Positions 43,241 to 51,943 of a stretch of DNA of 64,000 nt are shown in pieces (positions within the stretch are counted from its first letter, which is position 1; each line of letters begins with the position of its first letter). Source of the DNA: Bacillus sp. NTK074B (GTDB taxonomy: Bacteria; Bacillota; Bacilli; Bacillales; Bacillaceae_B). The stretch spans positions 186,001 to 250,000 of the forward strand of contig NZ_JAFKOH010000003.1 in NCBI RefSeq assembly GCF_017303375.1, given 5' to 3'. The position numbers and the translations under genes were made by a program. Below the pieces are notes generated by a model. It was given only the letters and a program-made list of their open reading frames with translations, did no database searches and was not told the DNA's origin.

Positions 43241-43402
43241 TTGGAAAAGAAAAAGGGCATGATCCCTTCCATCATCTTCGGTTCTATTATTCTGTTGTCT
43301 ATTCTGGCATTGACCTTCTTTATCTTTAATGGAGACTCTATTCTTGAGGGTATTAATGACGGATTCACAGACAATGTGTCCATAGCAGTTAAAGAGAAAT
43401 AA
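43241..43402 (+). CDS. Small single-pass membrane protein (53 aa)
   Basis: 53 residues from TTG 43241 after AAGGGGAGTTTAAAA. It begins MEKKKGMIPSIIFGSII, has one membrane helix (about 8-29) and an acidic outer tail (NGDSILEGINDGFTDN). It is followed 24 bases later by another membrane protein gene, so the two may form a pair. Confidence 0.6.
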   Translation: MEKKKGMIPSIIFGSIILLSILALTFFIFNGDSILEGINDGFTDNVSIAVKEK

Positions 43403-43426
43403 ATATTAGTCACGAGGGAGAATGAA

Positions 43427-43717
43427 ATGACAAAATTCTTCATGATACTTATGGGGCTTTTTATTGTAACATCAAATGTTTTTGGATTTATTTCATATAA
43501 GAAAAAGAAGAGTCTATATTCTGCTGCCTTTACTATACTTCTTCTAGCAGTTTTATTTGCGGCCATCGGGGGATTACTAGCACTCTTCATTATTCGAGAT
43601 CCCTTTGCCATATTTTATGGTCTGCAAGTTGGGTACTATTTACTGATTAATAGCCTGATTGTTTTATTGATTGCCATTGTAGTAAGTGTCGTAAAAAAAT
43701 ACAACATTGAAAATTGA
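43427..43717 (+). CDS. Three-helix membrane protein (96 aa)
   Basis: 96 residues; GAGGGAGAATGAA before the ATG. Helices at about 3-22, 31-56 and 65-87, a basic loop (YKKKKS) between the first two and a basic C-terminus. No family recognised; probably co-transcribed with the 53-residue protein upstream. Confidence 0.62.
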   Translation: MTKFFMILMGLFIVTSNVFGFISYKKKKSLYSAAFTILLLAVLFAAIGGLLALFIIRDPFAIFYGLQVGYYLLINSLIVLLIAIVVSVVKKYNIEN

Positions 43718-43795
43718 GTAATTGGGTCATAATGAGTCTATGCAAAGCCCATTAAACATTCAGTGCGCAAGATTCATTTCTATTATTTTCCAAAA

Positions 43796-43885
43796 GACGC
43801 AAATGCGAACGAAAATGACGCAATAAATAAAAAAACGACGCAATTATTCGGAAAATGACGCAATCCCTAATGAAAATGACGCAAT
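43796..43885. repeat. Five-fold 20-bp repeat GAAAATGACGCAAT
   Basis: GACGCAA begins at 43796, 43817, 43837, 43857 and 43878, so the spacing is 20-21 bases, two helical turns. Each copy is preceded by GAAAAT, AAAAAC or CAAAA. The array lies in a gap between a membrane protein gene and the HAD gene, with an open frame crossing on the minus strand that has no ribosome binding site. Confidence 0.7.
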
Positions 43886-44096
43886 TATTGAGAGTCGGAG
43901 GTTCCATCTCAACCTTTTCCATTTGATCTTCTTCTGAAATCACTCGAAAAGCAGTGTAAGAAACCTTCCCCTGTTAATACGACATTGAGTTCCCCTGTAG
44001 GAACACAAAAAGGGGGTGTGGAGCACAAAAAACCAACGAATTTGACGTTCAAACTCGTTGGTTACTGGGTGCCCAGCGTAACAGTTTCCCTATTTC

Positions 44097-44882
44097 TTAT
44101 ATCATTTTATCCGCCAACAACCCCTTAACCGACTCCAACACATAATCCGGCGTCCAAACCGTCCCCCTCAAATCCTCCTCCGTTGTGATCCCGCTCAGTA
44201 CAAGGGCCGTTCTCATCCCTGCTTCGATCCCCATCCGGATATCGGTCTCCAAGCGATCACCGATCATGACGCATTCTTCCGGCTTCAGTTGTAATATCTT
44301 CAGTGCTGCCTTGATGGTCAGGATGGAGGGCTTTCCAATCTGCACATCAATCTTTCTCCCGACAACGGCTTCCACCGCGCCGATCATCCCCGCACAGTCC
44401 GGGACATCGCCCGTTTCTACTGGACAGGTTTTGTCAGGATTGGTCGCAATCATTTTCGCGCCGAGTTTGATCGACTGGTAGGCAAAATTCAAATGGTCAT
44501 AATGAAAATCCCGGTCCCATGACAGCACGACGATATCCACCTCGGCAGGTGTCATTCCTTCCCGGAATCCTGCAAGTGTCAGCTCATCCTTGATGGGTTG
44601 CTCACCAATCACATACAACGTCGCTTGGGGATGATATTCCCGTAAGTAGTCAATCAGCGTAACCGTCGGATTCAAAATGTTCTCAAGGTTAGCCTGAATA
44701 TTAAACCCGTTCAACTTTTCCACATAGCGCTGACGTGATTCAATGGTCTTGTTGGTCAAAAACAGCACCTTTTTCCCTTCATTGAGAAGTGCATTGATGG
44801 TGGTGTCTGCTCCCTCTATCAATTGCTTACCGAGATACACGGTCCCATCCAAGTCAAAAATATACCCCTTTAGATTCTTCAT
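44097..44882 (-). CDS. HAD-IIA phosphatase (NagD/AraL type)
   Basis: 261 residues with GGAGGGGTACAG before the ATG. HAD motif I FDLDGTVYLG, motif II LTNKT, motif III region IGKPS and motif IV IGDRLETDIRMGIEAG are all present, with a class C2A cap between them. Relatives such as AraL and phosphoglycolate/glycerol-phosphate phosphatases act on small sugar phosphates. It lies downstream of the ugp-like importer and the metallo-hydrolase on the same strand, after a strong hairpin, so a role on glycerol phosphates is inferred. Confidence 0.85.
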   Translation of the reverse strand: MKNLKGYIFDLDGTVYLGKQLIEGADTTINALLNEGKKVLFLTNKTIESRQRYVEKLNGFNIQANLENILNPTVTLIDYLREYHPQATLYVIGEQPIKDELTLAGFREGMTPAEVDIVVLSWDRDFHYDHLNFAYQSIKLGAKMIATNPDKTCPVETGDVPDCAGMIGAVEAVVGRKIDVQIGKPSILTIKAALKILQLKPEECVMIGDRLETDIRMGIEAGMRTALVLSGITTEEDLRGTVWTPDYVLESVKGLLADKMI

Positions 44883-44901
44883 CTGTACCCCTCCAAATTA
44901 G

Positions 44902-45020
44902 AAAAGCGCAAGCGCCTTGTTCAGCCCCCACCAACGTTTTTGGGCCGATCAGTGAAGTCGTTCTTTGTCCACCCCTCGGACCGAAACGTCTCGAGGGGGC
45001 TAGGCGCTGAAGCTGGACAA
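44902..45020. repeat. GCGCAAGCGCC...GGCGCTGAAGCTGGACA intergenic repeat
   Basis: AGCGCAAGCGCCTTGTTCAGCCCC at the left and CGAGGGGGCTAGGCGCTGAAGCTGGACA at the right fold on each other (GCGCCT/AGGCGC, AGCCCC/GGGGCT). This GC-rich hairpin type, with an AGCTGGACA end, is well known to me from many Bacillus intergenic regions. It separates the HAD gene from the metallo-hydrolase gene. Confidence 0.65.
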
Positions 45021-45057
45021 TTCTCAAATTCAAGTCATTCTCTCTTATTACAATAAA

Positions 45058-45121
45058 AAATCCCTTGAGCATGACGATTTCTCCAATTGAACAATTGGAT
45101 TTTTCGTCATACCCAAGGAAT
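45058..45121 (-). terminator. Long terminator after metallo-hydrolase gene
   Basis: On the minus strand ATTCCTTGGGTATGACGA pairs with TCGTCATGCTCAAGGGAT, with an inner CAATTGTTCAATTG hairpin, and ends in a T-run (45051-45057). It should end the ugp-metallo-hydrolase transcript. Confidence 0.8.
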
Positions 45122-45151
45122 CTCCTCATCTTTATCCTTGTACCTATTCAT

Positions 45152-45892
45152 TTACATGTGCTGTGTCATCAAATCTTCGCCGATGATGACCTTTGAAGTC
45201 TTGAGCTTCTCCACCTCTTCTTCATACGGTTCGCCGTCGGATAGGTGGACAAGAACGATTTTCCCGATTCTATCCACGTCATACTTTTCAACGATTTCAC
45301 CAAGACTGCTGTGGTTGCCTGCCACTTTCCTCGCAGACGTTGCTTCATGGATTAACATATCTATATGGTCATACTCACCAATCCGTGCGTTGATTTCCGA
45401 ATCACTGGAATATACGAGCACCCGTCCGGCACAACGTATTTCAAGCCCGACAGTGGGTACAGAATGCAAGGCCTTAAAACAGGAAAACGTCATTCCCCCT
45501 CCAGACAGAATTTCCGTTTCCCGATCACCATCAAATGTCTCGATTTCAATCGGAAAAGCAATCGGCCATTGATCGGCTTCCATCGTCGATAGCCATTCTT
45601 GGAGCTTCCTATCATTTCGCTCGTCACACAGAATCCTTAAAGGGTTTCTTCTGTCCTCAAGCCACATCCCCCATAGCAGGGAAGGTAAGCCGTAAATGTG
45701 ATCAATATGAAAATGGGTGAACACGACTGCATCAAGTTTCCTCAAATCCATCTGCAACTGTTTCAGCTTCCTGCAAGGATTGCCGCTGACATCGACCAGC
45801 ACATGATACTCATCATTCGAGAAGCAAATGGAGGTATTGTCGCGTTCCGAACCGGGATACGCACTCCCCGTTCCTAAAAAATGAATGTCCAT
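45152..45892 (-). CDS. Metallo-beta-lactamase fold hydrolase (PhnP/RNase Z-like)
   Basis: 246 residues, AGGAGGGAATCTG before the ATG. The metal site THFHIDHIYGLP, the preceding DVSGNP, the later SSDSE and the C-terminal VHLSDG follow the ElaC/PhnP group of phosphodiesterases. It starts 12 bases after the last ugp permease gene. With a glycerol-phosphate importer as neighbour, cleavage of glycerophosphodiesters or cyclic phosphates is a reasonable inference. Confidence 0.83.
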   Translation of the reverse strand: MDIHFLGTGSAYPGSERDNTSICFSNDEYHVLVDVSGNPCRKLKQLQMDLRKLDAVVFTHFHIDHIYGLPSLLWGMWLEDRRNPLRILCDERNDRKLQEWLSTMEADQWPIAFPIEIETFDGDRETEILSGGGMTFSCFKALHSVPTVGLEIRCAGRVLVYSSDSEINARIGEYDHIDMLIHEATSARKVAGNHSSLGEIVEKYDVDRIGKIVLVHLSDGEPYEEEVEKLKTSKVIIGEDLMTQHM

Positions 45893-45903
45893 CAGATTCC
45901 CTC

Positions 45904-46713
45904 CTACTTAATTCCTGAGTGCATAAAGCTCGATACGAATTGTTTTTGAAAAAGGAAGAATGCAATGACCAACGGCATGATGACCATGACCGTCCCGGCA
46001 GCAACCATCCCCCACTGCGCTCCTGTTTCATAGGATTGTGCAAATAACGCAAGTCCGACGGTCAATGGGCGGGACTCCACGGAATCCGTGATGATCAACG
46101 GCCACATGAAGTTGCTCCAATGGTGGCTGACGGATACCAGGGCAAAGGCTATATAGGTCGGTTTCGCCGATGGGATGTAGACATGCCACAGGGTTTGATA
46201 CCATTTACATCCATCCATTCTTGCCGCTTCATCCAGATCAAATGGAACCTGCTTGAACGTCTGGCGCATCAGGAAGACTCCGAACGCCGAAGCCCAATAC
46301 GGCATCATGACGGCAAGCTTCGTATTGACAAGTCCAAGCTGGCTGATGACCTGGTAGTTCGGAAACAGCAGGATTTCAGGCTGAATCATGAGCTGCAACA
46401 GGAACAGGATGAACAGCACATTCTTCCCGGTGAAGTTCACCCGTGCAAACGCATAGGCTGCAAGGGTAACCGTGACGATTTGAACGATCAACACGCCAAA
46501 TACGATCACAAACGTATTGAAATAGTATTGCAGAAATGGGGCCGTCTCCCACGCCTGGATGTAGTTTTCAAACGTCGGATTCGTGACCCAGAACGGAAAG
46601 CCTCCATTAATCACTTGATTCCCCGGAGAGAAAGAAGTGACGACCACCCAAAGCAGGGGGATGAATGAAAGAATCCCTAGAACAATAATGATGCCATAGT
46701 TCAGTTTTTTCAT
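45904..46713 (-). CDS. ugpE: ABC permease, UgpE-like
   Basis: 269 residues, six membrane helices, MalG/UgpE class. The EAA loop reads DEAARMDGCKWYQTLWHVYI. AGGGGAAGCGACG precedes the ATG. With the adjacent permease it forms the channel of a carbohydrate-type importer. No ATPase gene is in the operon; in Bacillus such importers commonly share the MsmX ATPase. Confidence 0.86.
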   Translation of the reverse strand: MKKLNYGIIIVLGILSFIPLLWVVVTSFSPGNQVINGGFPFWVTNPTFENYIQAWETAPFLQYYFNTFVIVFGVLIVQIVTVTLAAYAFARVNFTGKNVLFILFLLQLMIQPEILLFPNYQVISQLGLVNTKLAVMMPYWASAFGVFLMRQTFKQVPFDLDEAARMDGCKWYQTLWHVYIPSAKPTYIAFALVSVSHHWSNFMWPLIITDSVESRPLTVGLALFAQSYETGAQWGMVAAGTVMVIMPLVIAFFLFQKQFVSSFMHSGIK

Positions 46714-46727
46714 CGTCGCTTCCCCTC

Positions 46728-47618
46728 CTAATAATGGATTTTCCGATCAAGATATAAATAATTGAAGGCAGTGATACCGAGCATGATGACGATCAGGATC
46801 ACGGTCAGCACCGCGGCTTTACCAAGATCCCAGTTCGTAAACGCCGCTTCGTAAATATGGTAGAGTAATAGATTACTGGCATTATCCGGCCCACCTTTGG
46901 TCGTTATGTACAGGTGGTCGACGTTTTTGAATGAATTCGTGATTGCCACGATCATGACGAACAGCGTCGTCGGCATTAGCAGTGGGAACGTGATATGCCG
47001 GAACATCTGGAACGGTTTTGCCCCTTCCATCTCAGCAGCTTCGTACACGTCACTCGGCAAATTCTGCAAACCGGCCAGATAGAAGATCATAAAGAAACCC
47101 GCATCTTTCCAGATGATCATGACAATCATCGCCACCATTACGGTACCCGGATCCCCCAACCAGCTTGTATCACCGCGGCCGAACGTATGGAGAAAGTTAT
47201 CAAGCAATCCATACTGAGGGGTGTAGATGAAAAGCCAAATATTCGCTACCGCAATGAGCGGTACGATCGTTGGATAGAAAAAGGATGTACGGAGCAAAGC
47301 ACTTCCCGCCATTTTCTTATTCAACCAGATGGCAAGATACATCGCCAGGAACAGACTCGTGGGTACGGTGCCGATCATGAAGAGGATGTTGTTCAGGATA
47401 ACCTTCCTGAATATTTCATCTCCAAAGACTTCCTTATACTGTTCCAATCCGGAAAATTGCAGCCTCGTCATCGGACCGCTGTAGAAGCTTAACTGAATCG
47501 ACTTGAGCGTCGGATAAAACGTAAACAAGGTTAAAAAGATAAATGAAGGTAACAGCAACCCGTAGGCGAACAGATTATTCCTTGCCCGGGAACTGAATTT
47601 TCTATGCTTCGTTGTCAT
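46728..47618 (-). CDS. ugpA: ABC permease, UgpA-like
   Basis: 296 residues, six membrane helices, MalF/UgpA class. The EAA loop is DVYEAAEMEGAKPFQMFRHI. AGAAAGGTGGGACTG precedes the ATG. Paired with the next permease gene, 14 bases downstream. Confidence 0.86.
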   Translation of the reverse strand: MTTKHRKFSSRARNNLFAYGLLLPSFIFLTLFTFYPTLKSIQLSFYSGPMTRLQFSGLEQYKEVFGDEIFRKVILNNILFMIGTVPTSLFLAMYLAIWLNKKMAGSALLRTSFFYPTIVPLIAVANIWLFIYTPQYGLLDNFLHTFGRGDTSWLGDPGTVMVAMIVMIIWKDAGFFMIFYLAGLQNLPSDVYEAAEMEGAKPFQMFRHITFPLLMPTTLFVMIVAITNSFKNVDHLYITTKGGPDNASNLLLYHIYEAAFTNWDLGKAAVLTVILIVIMLGITAFNYLYLDRKIHY

Positions 47619-47709
47619 CGATCAGTCCCACCTTTCTTGTGAAAGGAGCCCAAGGGAAGTACACTGTCCACTTGAGCTCCATTTCATTCAATGCTTCACC
47701 TGTTGCCCT

Positions 47710-48984
47710 TTACTGAAATGGCTCCAACACGTCTTCTGCTTTCTTCTGTGCGTTATCCAATCCTTCATCCACAGGACTTTGACCCGTTAAGATCGATTGA
47801 ATGTTATCATTGAAGATCTTCTGCACCTCACCATTTTGATAGGTTGCGAGTTCACTTTCTGCGTATTCAAGCTGCTCGCGGGCAACCAGTGCAGGAGGGA
47901 ATTCCTCAACATATTTCTTCAACACGTCTGTCTCATAAGCCGATTCCGTGGTGGCGACATATCCTGTATCGATGGACCACTGAGCCACACGCTCCGGTTC
48001 AGTCAGGAATTTCATGAACTTGATGGCCGCTTCCTTGTTGGCTTTTGGCAGGTCTTTGAACAAGTAGATATTTCCGCCTCCTGTAGGGGAACCGTATTGC
48101 TCATTCGCCGGCAGGAATGACACACCGAAATCAAAGTCCGCATTGTTCTTCACATTGGTCAGGTTCCCCGTCGTATGATACATCATCGCCGTTTTTCCAC
48201 TCAGGAAGTCTGAAGGAACCGTCGCCCATTCAATGACACCCTCCGGCATGATTTTATGTTCCTTCCCAAGGGATAACCAGAAATCCATTGCTTCTTTTGC
48301 ATATGGAGCATTGAAATATACTTCTTTTCCATCCTGGGACATGATATTCTTTTCTGTCTGAAGAGCCAGAGCCTGGAACATCCAGTACTGATAGCCGGTA
48401 CTTGGAATTTCAAGACCCCACTGGTCCTTTCCGCTATTCTTCGTCAGCTTCTTCCCGTATTCCACGAGCTGATCCCAGTTTTCAGGTGGAGCTTCCGGAT
48501 CAAGCCCGGCTTCCTTGAAAGCATCCTTATTGTAGTAAAGGACGATTGTACTTCGCTGGAACGGTAAGCTGTACACTTTATCCCCGATGGAAGAGTTCGC
48601 CATGAATCCATCATAGAAATCATCCAGATACTTTCCATCGAACATCGGCGTCAATTCCTCAATCAGGTCATTCTCAAGCAACGTAAAAAGGTCGATGGAG
48701 AATAATACGGCAAGCTCAGGTGAATTTCCTGCCTGTGCCGATGCCATTACCTGGGTCATCGTTTCGGCATAACTGCCTCCGTATTTCGCATTCACCTTGA
48801 TGTCGGGATTCTCTTTCTCGAAATCAGCCACAAACCCATCCACGACCTTCGCTACATCCCCGCCCACCGCTACCGGGAACCAGAAATCGATTTCAGTCGT
48901 TTCGCCCCCAGCGGTATCACTGCTGCTGCATCCGGCAAACACAACCATCAACACTAAAACGAATGATAAAAGCCTGATCTTCAT
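47710..48984 (-). CDS. ugpB: Glycerol-3-phosphate-type substrate-binding lipoprotein
   Basis: 424 residues with GGGGAGGAAATGAC before the ATG. Lipoprotein signal MKIRLLSFVLVLMVVFAGCS (lipobox FAGC). An extracellular solute-binding protein family 1: EIDFWFPVAVGG, FEKENPDIKVNAKYGGSYAE, GSPTGGGNIYLFKDLPKANK and FLTEPERVAQWSI, the last two typical of UgpB. Likely ligands are glycerol-3-phosphate or glycerophosphodiesters. First gene of the importer operon. Confidence 0.85.
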   Translation of the reverse strand: MKIRLLSFVLVLMVVFAGCSSSDTAGGETTEIDFWFPVAVGGDVAKVVDGFVADFEKENPDIKVNAKYGGSYAETMTQVMASAQAGNSPELAVLFSIDLFTLLENDLIEELTPMFDGKYLDDFYDGFMANSSIGDKVYSLPFQRSTIVLYYNKDAFKEAGLDPEAPPENWDQLVEYGKKLTKNSGKDQWGLEIPSTGYQYWMFQALALQTEKNIMSQDGKEVYFNAPYAKEAMDFWLSLGKEHKIMPEGVIEWATVPSDFLSGKTAMMYHTTGNLTNVKNNADFDFGVSFLPANEQYGSPTGGGNIYLFKDLPKANKEAAIKFMKFLTEPERVAQWSIDTGYVATTESAYETDVLKKYVEEFPPALVAREQLEYAESELATYQNGEVQKIFNDNIQSILTGQSPVDEGLDNAQKKAEDVLEPFQ

Positions 48985-49235
48985 GTCATTTCCTCCCCTT
49001 TTTTTTCATAAAAAAACCCATGAACAATAAACTGCAGCACAAAAATGTGGCATGCATTTTATTGGTCACAGGGATTCTCCGCATCTCTACCCTTAGACTA
49101 AAACCTGTCTAATATATATGTCTGATTATTCACAATAATACAACATTAACTAAAAGTTGGCAATGAAATTCTTCTTATTTACATATCTTTTACAAAATAA
49201 AAAGCGGGAACAGATCATCCGTTCCCACCCTGCAT
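48985..49235. other. Promoter region of the ugp-like operon
   Basis: Gene-free. Several TATA-like strings occur (TATATATT at about 49112) but no convincing promoter, Pho box or operator can be fixed by eye. Confidence 0.35.
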
Positions 49236-49751
49236 TTAGTCGTCTTTCTCATCATTTTTCTTCCGCAGCTTCGGCAGACTCATGGCCTTGATCTCCCGTT
49301 CTTCAAAGAAGTTACCGATCCTCGTCATGATGAAGGTGACAAGGGTGGCGAAGATGACAATCGAATAAAACCCTGCTCCGATACCGATTCCGATACCCCC
49401 AACGTAGAAAATCATCGCAGCCGACGTGAGCCCTTTCACCCGCAGTCCATCTTTCAGGATCACCCCTGCACCCAAGAACCCGAGCCCCGATACGATCTGG
49501 GCAGCGAGACGGAGGGGATCCATCATTTTCCCGCTATCCGGCTCACTGAGCATTTCGGCACCTTCAATCGAGACGATCGTGATCAACGTACATGCCACCG
49601 AAACGTACGTATAGGTTTTCAAACCGGCCGGCTTGTTCTTAGATGACCGGTCCCATCCGATGATGAACCCCAACACCGCACTCACCACGATTCGGAAATA
49701 GATGTCATGCTGCCAGAAGAAGTCCGTTAATTCATTTATGTAATGCGTCAT
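49236..49751 (-). CDS. MgtC/SapB family membrane protein, copy 2
   Basis: 171 residues from the ATG at 49751 (MTHYINELTDFFWQHDIYFR), after AGGGAGGATGCCATC. It is almost identical to the protein at 32643-33185 through the membrane core; the two differ mainly at both ends and in the hydrophilic tail (here KLRKKNDEKDD). Same predicted role in magnesium stress or membrane energetics. The leader is also duplicated. Confidence 0.88.
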   Translation of the reverse strand: MTHYINELTDFFWQHDIYFRIVVSAVLGFIIGWDRSSKNKPAGLKTYTYVSVACTLITIVSIEGAEMLSEPDSGKMMDPLRLAAQIVSGLGFLGAGVILKDGLRVKGLTSAAMIFYVGGIGIGIGAGFYSIVIFATLVTFIMTRIGNFFEEREIKAMSLPKLRKKNDEKDD

Positions 49752-49770
49752 GATGGCATCCTCCCTAAAC

Positions 49771-49847
49771 AAAAAAGGGAACCCACCCAAAACGAATCTG
49801 CCTATTCTGAAAAAAATCATACCGTTCGCTTTGTGAGTGTCCCTTTA
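49771..49847 (-). promoter_or_regulatory. Structured leader of mgtC copy 2 (candidate attenuator)
   Basis: On the minus strand AAAGGGA pairs with TCCCTTTTTT; inside, AAGCGAA pairs with TTCGTTT, and GGTATGATTTTTTTCA is identical to the first leader. Where copy 1 has AAAGAGA/TCTCTTT this copy has AAAGGGA/TCCCTTT: both strands of the pair changed. The 3' arm ends in a U-run directly before the ribosome binding site. Confidence 0.65.
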
Positions 49848-50021
49848 TACTTTCCATTATGATTCGTTCGTTAAAATTTTCTTTTTATCGTACACTAATT
49901 ATTTTATGATCGCAATGCTGTTTTTAGTGGGGAGGATGTTCGTGGAACATTACACTGCCCTCTTGCCTTAAAACCCTAAAAATATTTAATGTAGAACTAG
50001 CCGTAGTAAATTAGGGGAGTT

Positions 50022-50212
50022 TATAAGCGGAATTTTTCCGGTTATAAGCAGCTCGGACCTTGTTTTTGGAATCTATAGGCGGAGGATTTCCGCTTATGCA
50101 CAAAAAAATCCAACTATTTTTGTATTTCCTGGTGAATAGGCGGAATTCTTCCGTCTATTTCGGCTATTTTTAATAGTAATAACTAATTAAGCGGAATTTT
50201 TCCGTCTATTTA
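50022..50212. repeat. Four-hairpin dispersed element, copy B
   Basis: Hairpins start near 50022, 50073, 50136 and 50186 (spacings 51, 63, 50). Same unit order as copy A: GGAAT/GGAGG loops first, GGAATTCTTCC and GGAATTTTTCC last, with TTGTATTTCCTG and TTAATAGTAATAACTAATTAAGCGG between. Copy A shares these spacer strings. Confidence 0.8.
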
Positions 50213-50282
50213 TCAGATCAGGTGCTTAGCCTGAAAACTGAACCCTTAATTTTATCCCACTGCTTTAAATTTGAAGCGACTA

Positions 50283-50525
50283 TTAATCTGTTATCTCCGC
50301 AAACGCCTTCCCATTCTTCAATAAAAATTCAATCGTATACTCATCATCACGAATTTGCTCTTTCGATTCAGGTAAATCCAAATACATTTGTACTGCTTTT
50401 TCAATTTCTTTAATCTGCTCTTGAGGAAGTGGTTTATCCAGATCTGTTTTTATCCAAACATAAGAGTGTCCATCCTTCACCTGGTACGATAGCCCAGCCA
50501 ATTTATATGTCGATTTCCCTGCCAT
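50283..50525 (-). CDS. Small hypothetical protein (80 aa)
   Basis: 80 residues with no membrane helix: AGLSYQVKDGHSYVWIKTDL, then an acidic amphipathic segment (PQEQIKEIEKAVQMYLDLPE) and EYTIEFLLKNGKAFAEITD. No good ribosome binding site is seen before the ATG. It lies downstream of the anti-sigma gene on the same strand and may belong to that transcript. Family not recognised. Confidence 0.5.
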   Translation of the reverse strand: MAGKSTYKLAGLSYQVKDGHSYVWIKTDLDKPLPQEQIKEIEKAVQMYLDLPESKEQIRDDEYTIEFLLKNGKAFAEITD

Positions 50526-50573
50526 GGCATCATAAAGAGATCATGGACCAACGATTATCCTGCTGACGATGCT

Positions 50574-51317
50574 TTAAGTTGAAAGTTCCACTTCGACATC
50601 TTTCACATCTAGATCCTGTCGTTCTATTTCTTTTTCAATGTCTGCAATGATTTCCTTTGATTCTTCAATATGGTCCGGCATATCAATGGTGACGGCTGCT
50701 GAGGCGCCGGTCCCCTTCATACCTGCTAACTCATATTCAGCCTCTTCGGAATATCCATAGGAAGCGAATACTTCCTTCACGATTTCTCGTACTTGATCAT
50801 ATTCCTTGTTTAAGCCATCGCTTCCCTTATGAGTGGGAACTTCAGCTGCTTCCGTTATCTTTAATTCGTAATCATCATACCCGATTTCATATAAATAATT
50901 GGTGATCTTGGATTCAAGGTCTTCTTTGGCTTGCTTTAATGTGGAATCCCCCAACACGAGTGACACTTCAATGGTGAAAGGAGACGGTGTTGTTCCTACT
51001 GAACTAACCCTGTATCCTTCCTTTTCGACGAGTGTAAAAAGGTCAGAAGTCAAATTGGGATTGGGTTCTCCGTCTGAAATCTGAGGAGTAATTGTGATCG
51101 GTAACACTTTTGCCACAATACTTGCCATAGTCGTTGAGTAGAAAGGAGATGTAACAAGAAAGAGCATACACACTGCCACAATCCAGCCATACTTTTTTAA
51201 ATGGATCTTCTTCTTTGCCTTTGTGCTCTGCATCATTTTACTTCGAAGCTGATCTTTTGATTCGTCTGTTACCTTTAGCTGTTTTTCCAATTCTTTAAAT
51301 GGATCAGTGGATTTCAT
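50574..51317 (-). CDS. Presumed anti-sigma factor (DUF4030-like)
   Basis: 247 residues. The cytoplasmic N-terminus (about 1-40) ends in a basic stretch, followed by one membrane helix (KKYGWIVAVCMLFLVTSPFY) and an extracytoplasmic domain with two similar halves containing VSLVLGDSTLKQAKEDLESK and AAVTIDMPDHIEESKEIIAD, a pattern I associate with DUF4030. Its start overlaps the end of the ECF sigma gene by 14 bases, the usual layout of a sigma/anti-sigma pair. The partner sigma gene is interrupted. Confidence 0.72.
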   Translation of the reverse strand: MKSTDPFKELEKQLKVTDESKDQLRSKMMQSTKAKKKIHLKKYGWIVAVCMLFLVTSPFYSTTMASIVAKVLPITITPQISDGEPNPNLTSDLFTLVEKEGYRVSSVGTTPSPFTIEVSLVLGDSTLKQAKEDLESKITNYLYEIGYDDYELKITEAAEVPTHKGSDGLNKEYDQVREIVKEVFASYGYSEEAEYELAGMKGTGASAAVTIDMPDHIEESKEIIADIEKEIERQDLDVKDVEVELST

Positions 51318-51819
51318 TGATTACGCCTCCCCTCGTCAATACCTTCTCCAGTTCAACCATCGCTCTGCTTAGCGTCATTTTCACCTTACTCTCTGACCAG
51401 TTCAACACATGGGCTGTTTCTGCTGTTGAGAATTCTTTTAACTTTCTTAGAATAATGACATGTTTGTACGTTGTCTTTAGTTGTTGAATCGCTCTGTATA
51501 ACTCTTCCGCTTCTTCATTCATCTCGATGATTTGTTCAGGTAACGGCATGCCGTCTTTCTCCTCCATTGTTAGGCCCAGATAGTGTTTCAGCGGGTGCTT
51601 CTTTCTAAAGTGGTCGATCGTCACATTATGTGCAATGGAAAATAGCCACGTTTTCACAGAAGATTTCTGTTTAAATTGCTGTTTACTTCTATAAGCTTTC
51701 AGAAAGGTCTCCTATGTTAGATCCTCTGCTTGTTGATAATCCCGTACCATTAGAAGTATGTATGTGAGGATTGATTCTCCATATTGGGTAAACCATTCAT
51801 TTAATTCCTGTTGGTCCAA
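51304..51819 (-). pseudogene. ECF sigma factor gene with in-frame amber codon
   Basis: From TTG 51819 (AAAGGGGGAACAGTT upstream) the frame reads DQQELNEWFTQYGESILTYI then DYQQAEDLT, hits TAG at 51712-51714, and continues in the same frame ETFLKAYRSKQQFKQKSSV to the end, with region 4 LKEFSTAETAHVLNWSESKV. ECF sigma factors read AEDLTQETFLKAY here, so a CAG (Gln) became TAG. Otherwise the 171-codon gene is intact, without frameshift. The downstream 117-residue frame starting at 51657 would lack region 2. Confidence 0.85.
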
Positions 51820-51900
51820 AACTGTTCCCCCTTTCCCTCTACACTTAGACGCAAATGGAAATGTACTGGTCACGCTTGAAGTGAATTTCTCATATAAAAA

Positions 51901-51928
51901 AGCATTACCCCCTGGGGGGAATAATGCT
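51901..51928. terminator. Terminator between Lrp and sigma genes
   Basis: AGCATTACCCCC pairs with GGGGGAATAATGCT around TG; on the minus strand followed by TTTTTTATATG. It ends the Lrp gene transcript. Confidence 0.7.
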
Positions 51929-51943
51929 GATGACATTGTTAAA

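Noticed and set aside
43219..43611. A 130-codon minus-strand frame
   Set aside because: Two plus-strand genes with ribosome binding sites and membrane helices occupy the region.
44854..45129. A 91-codon minus-strand frame
   Set aside because: It is made of the GCGCAAGCGCC intergenic repeat and the terminator of the metallo-hydrolase gene.
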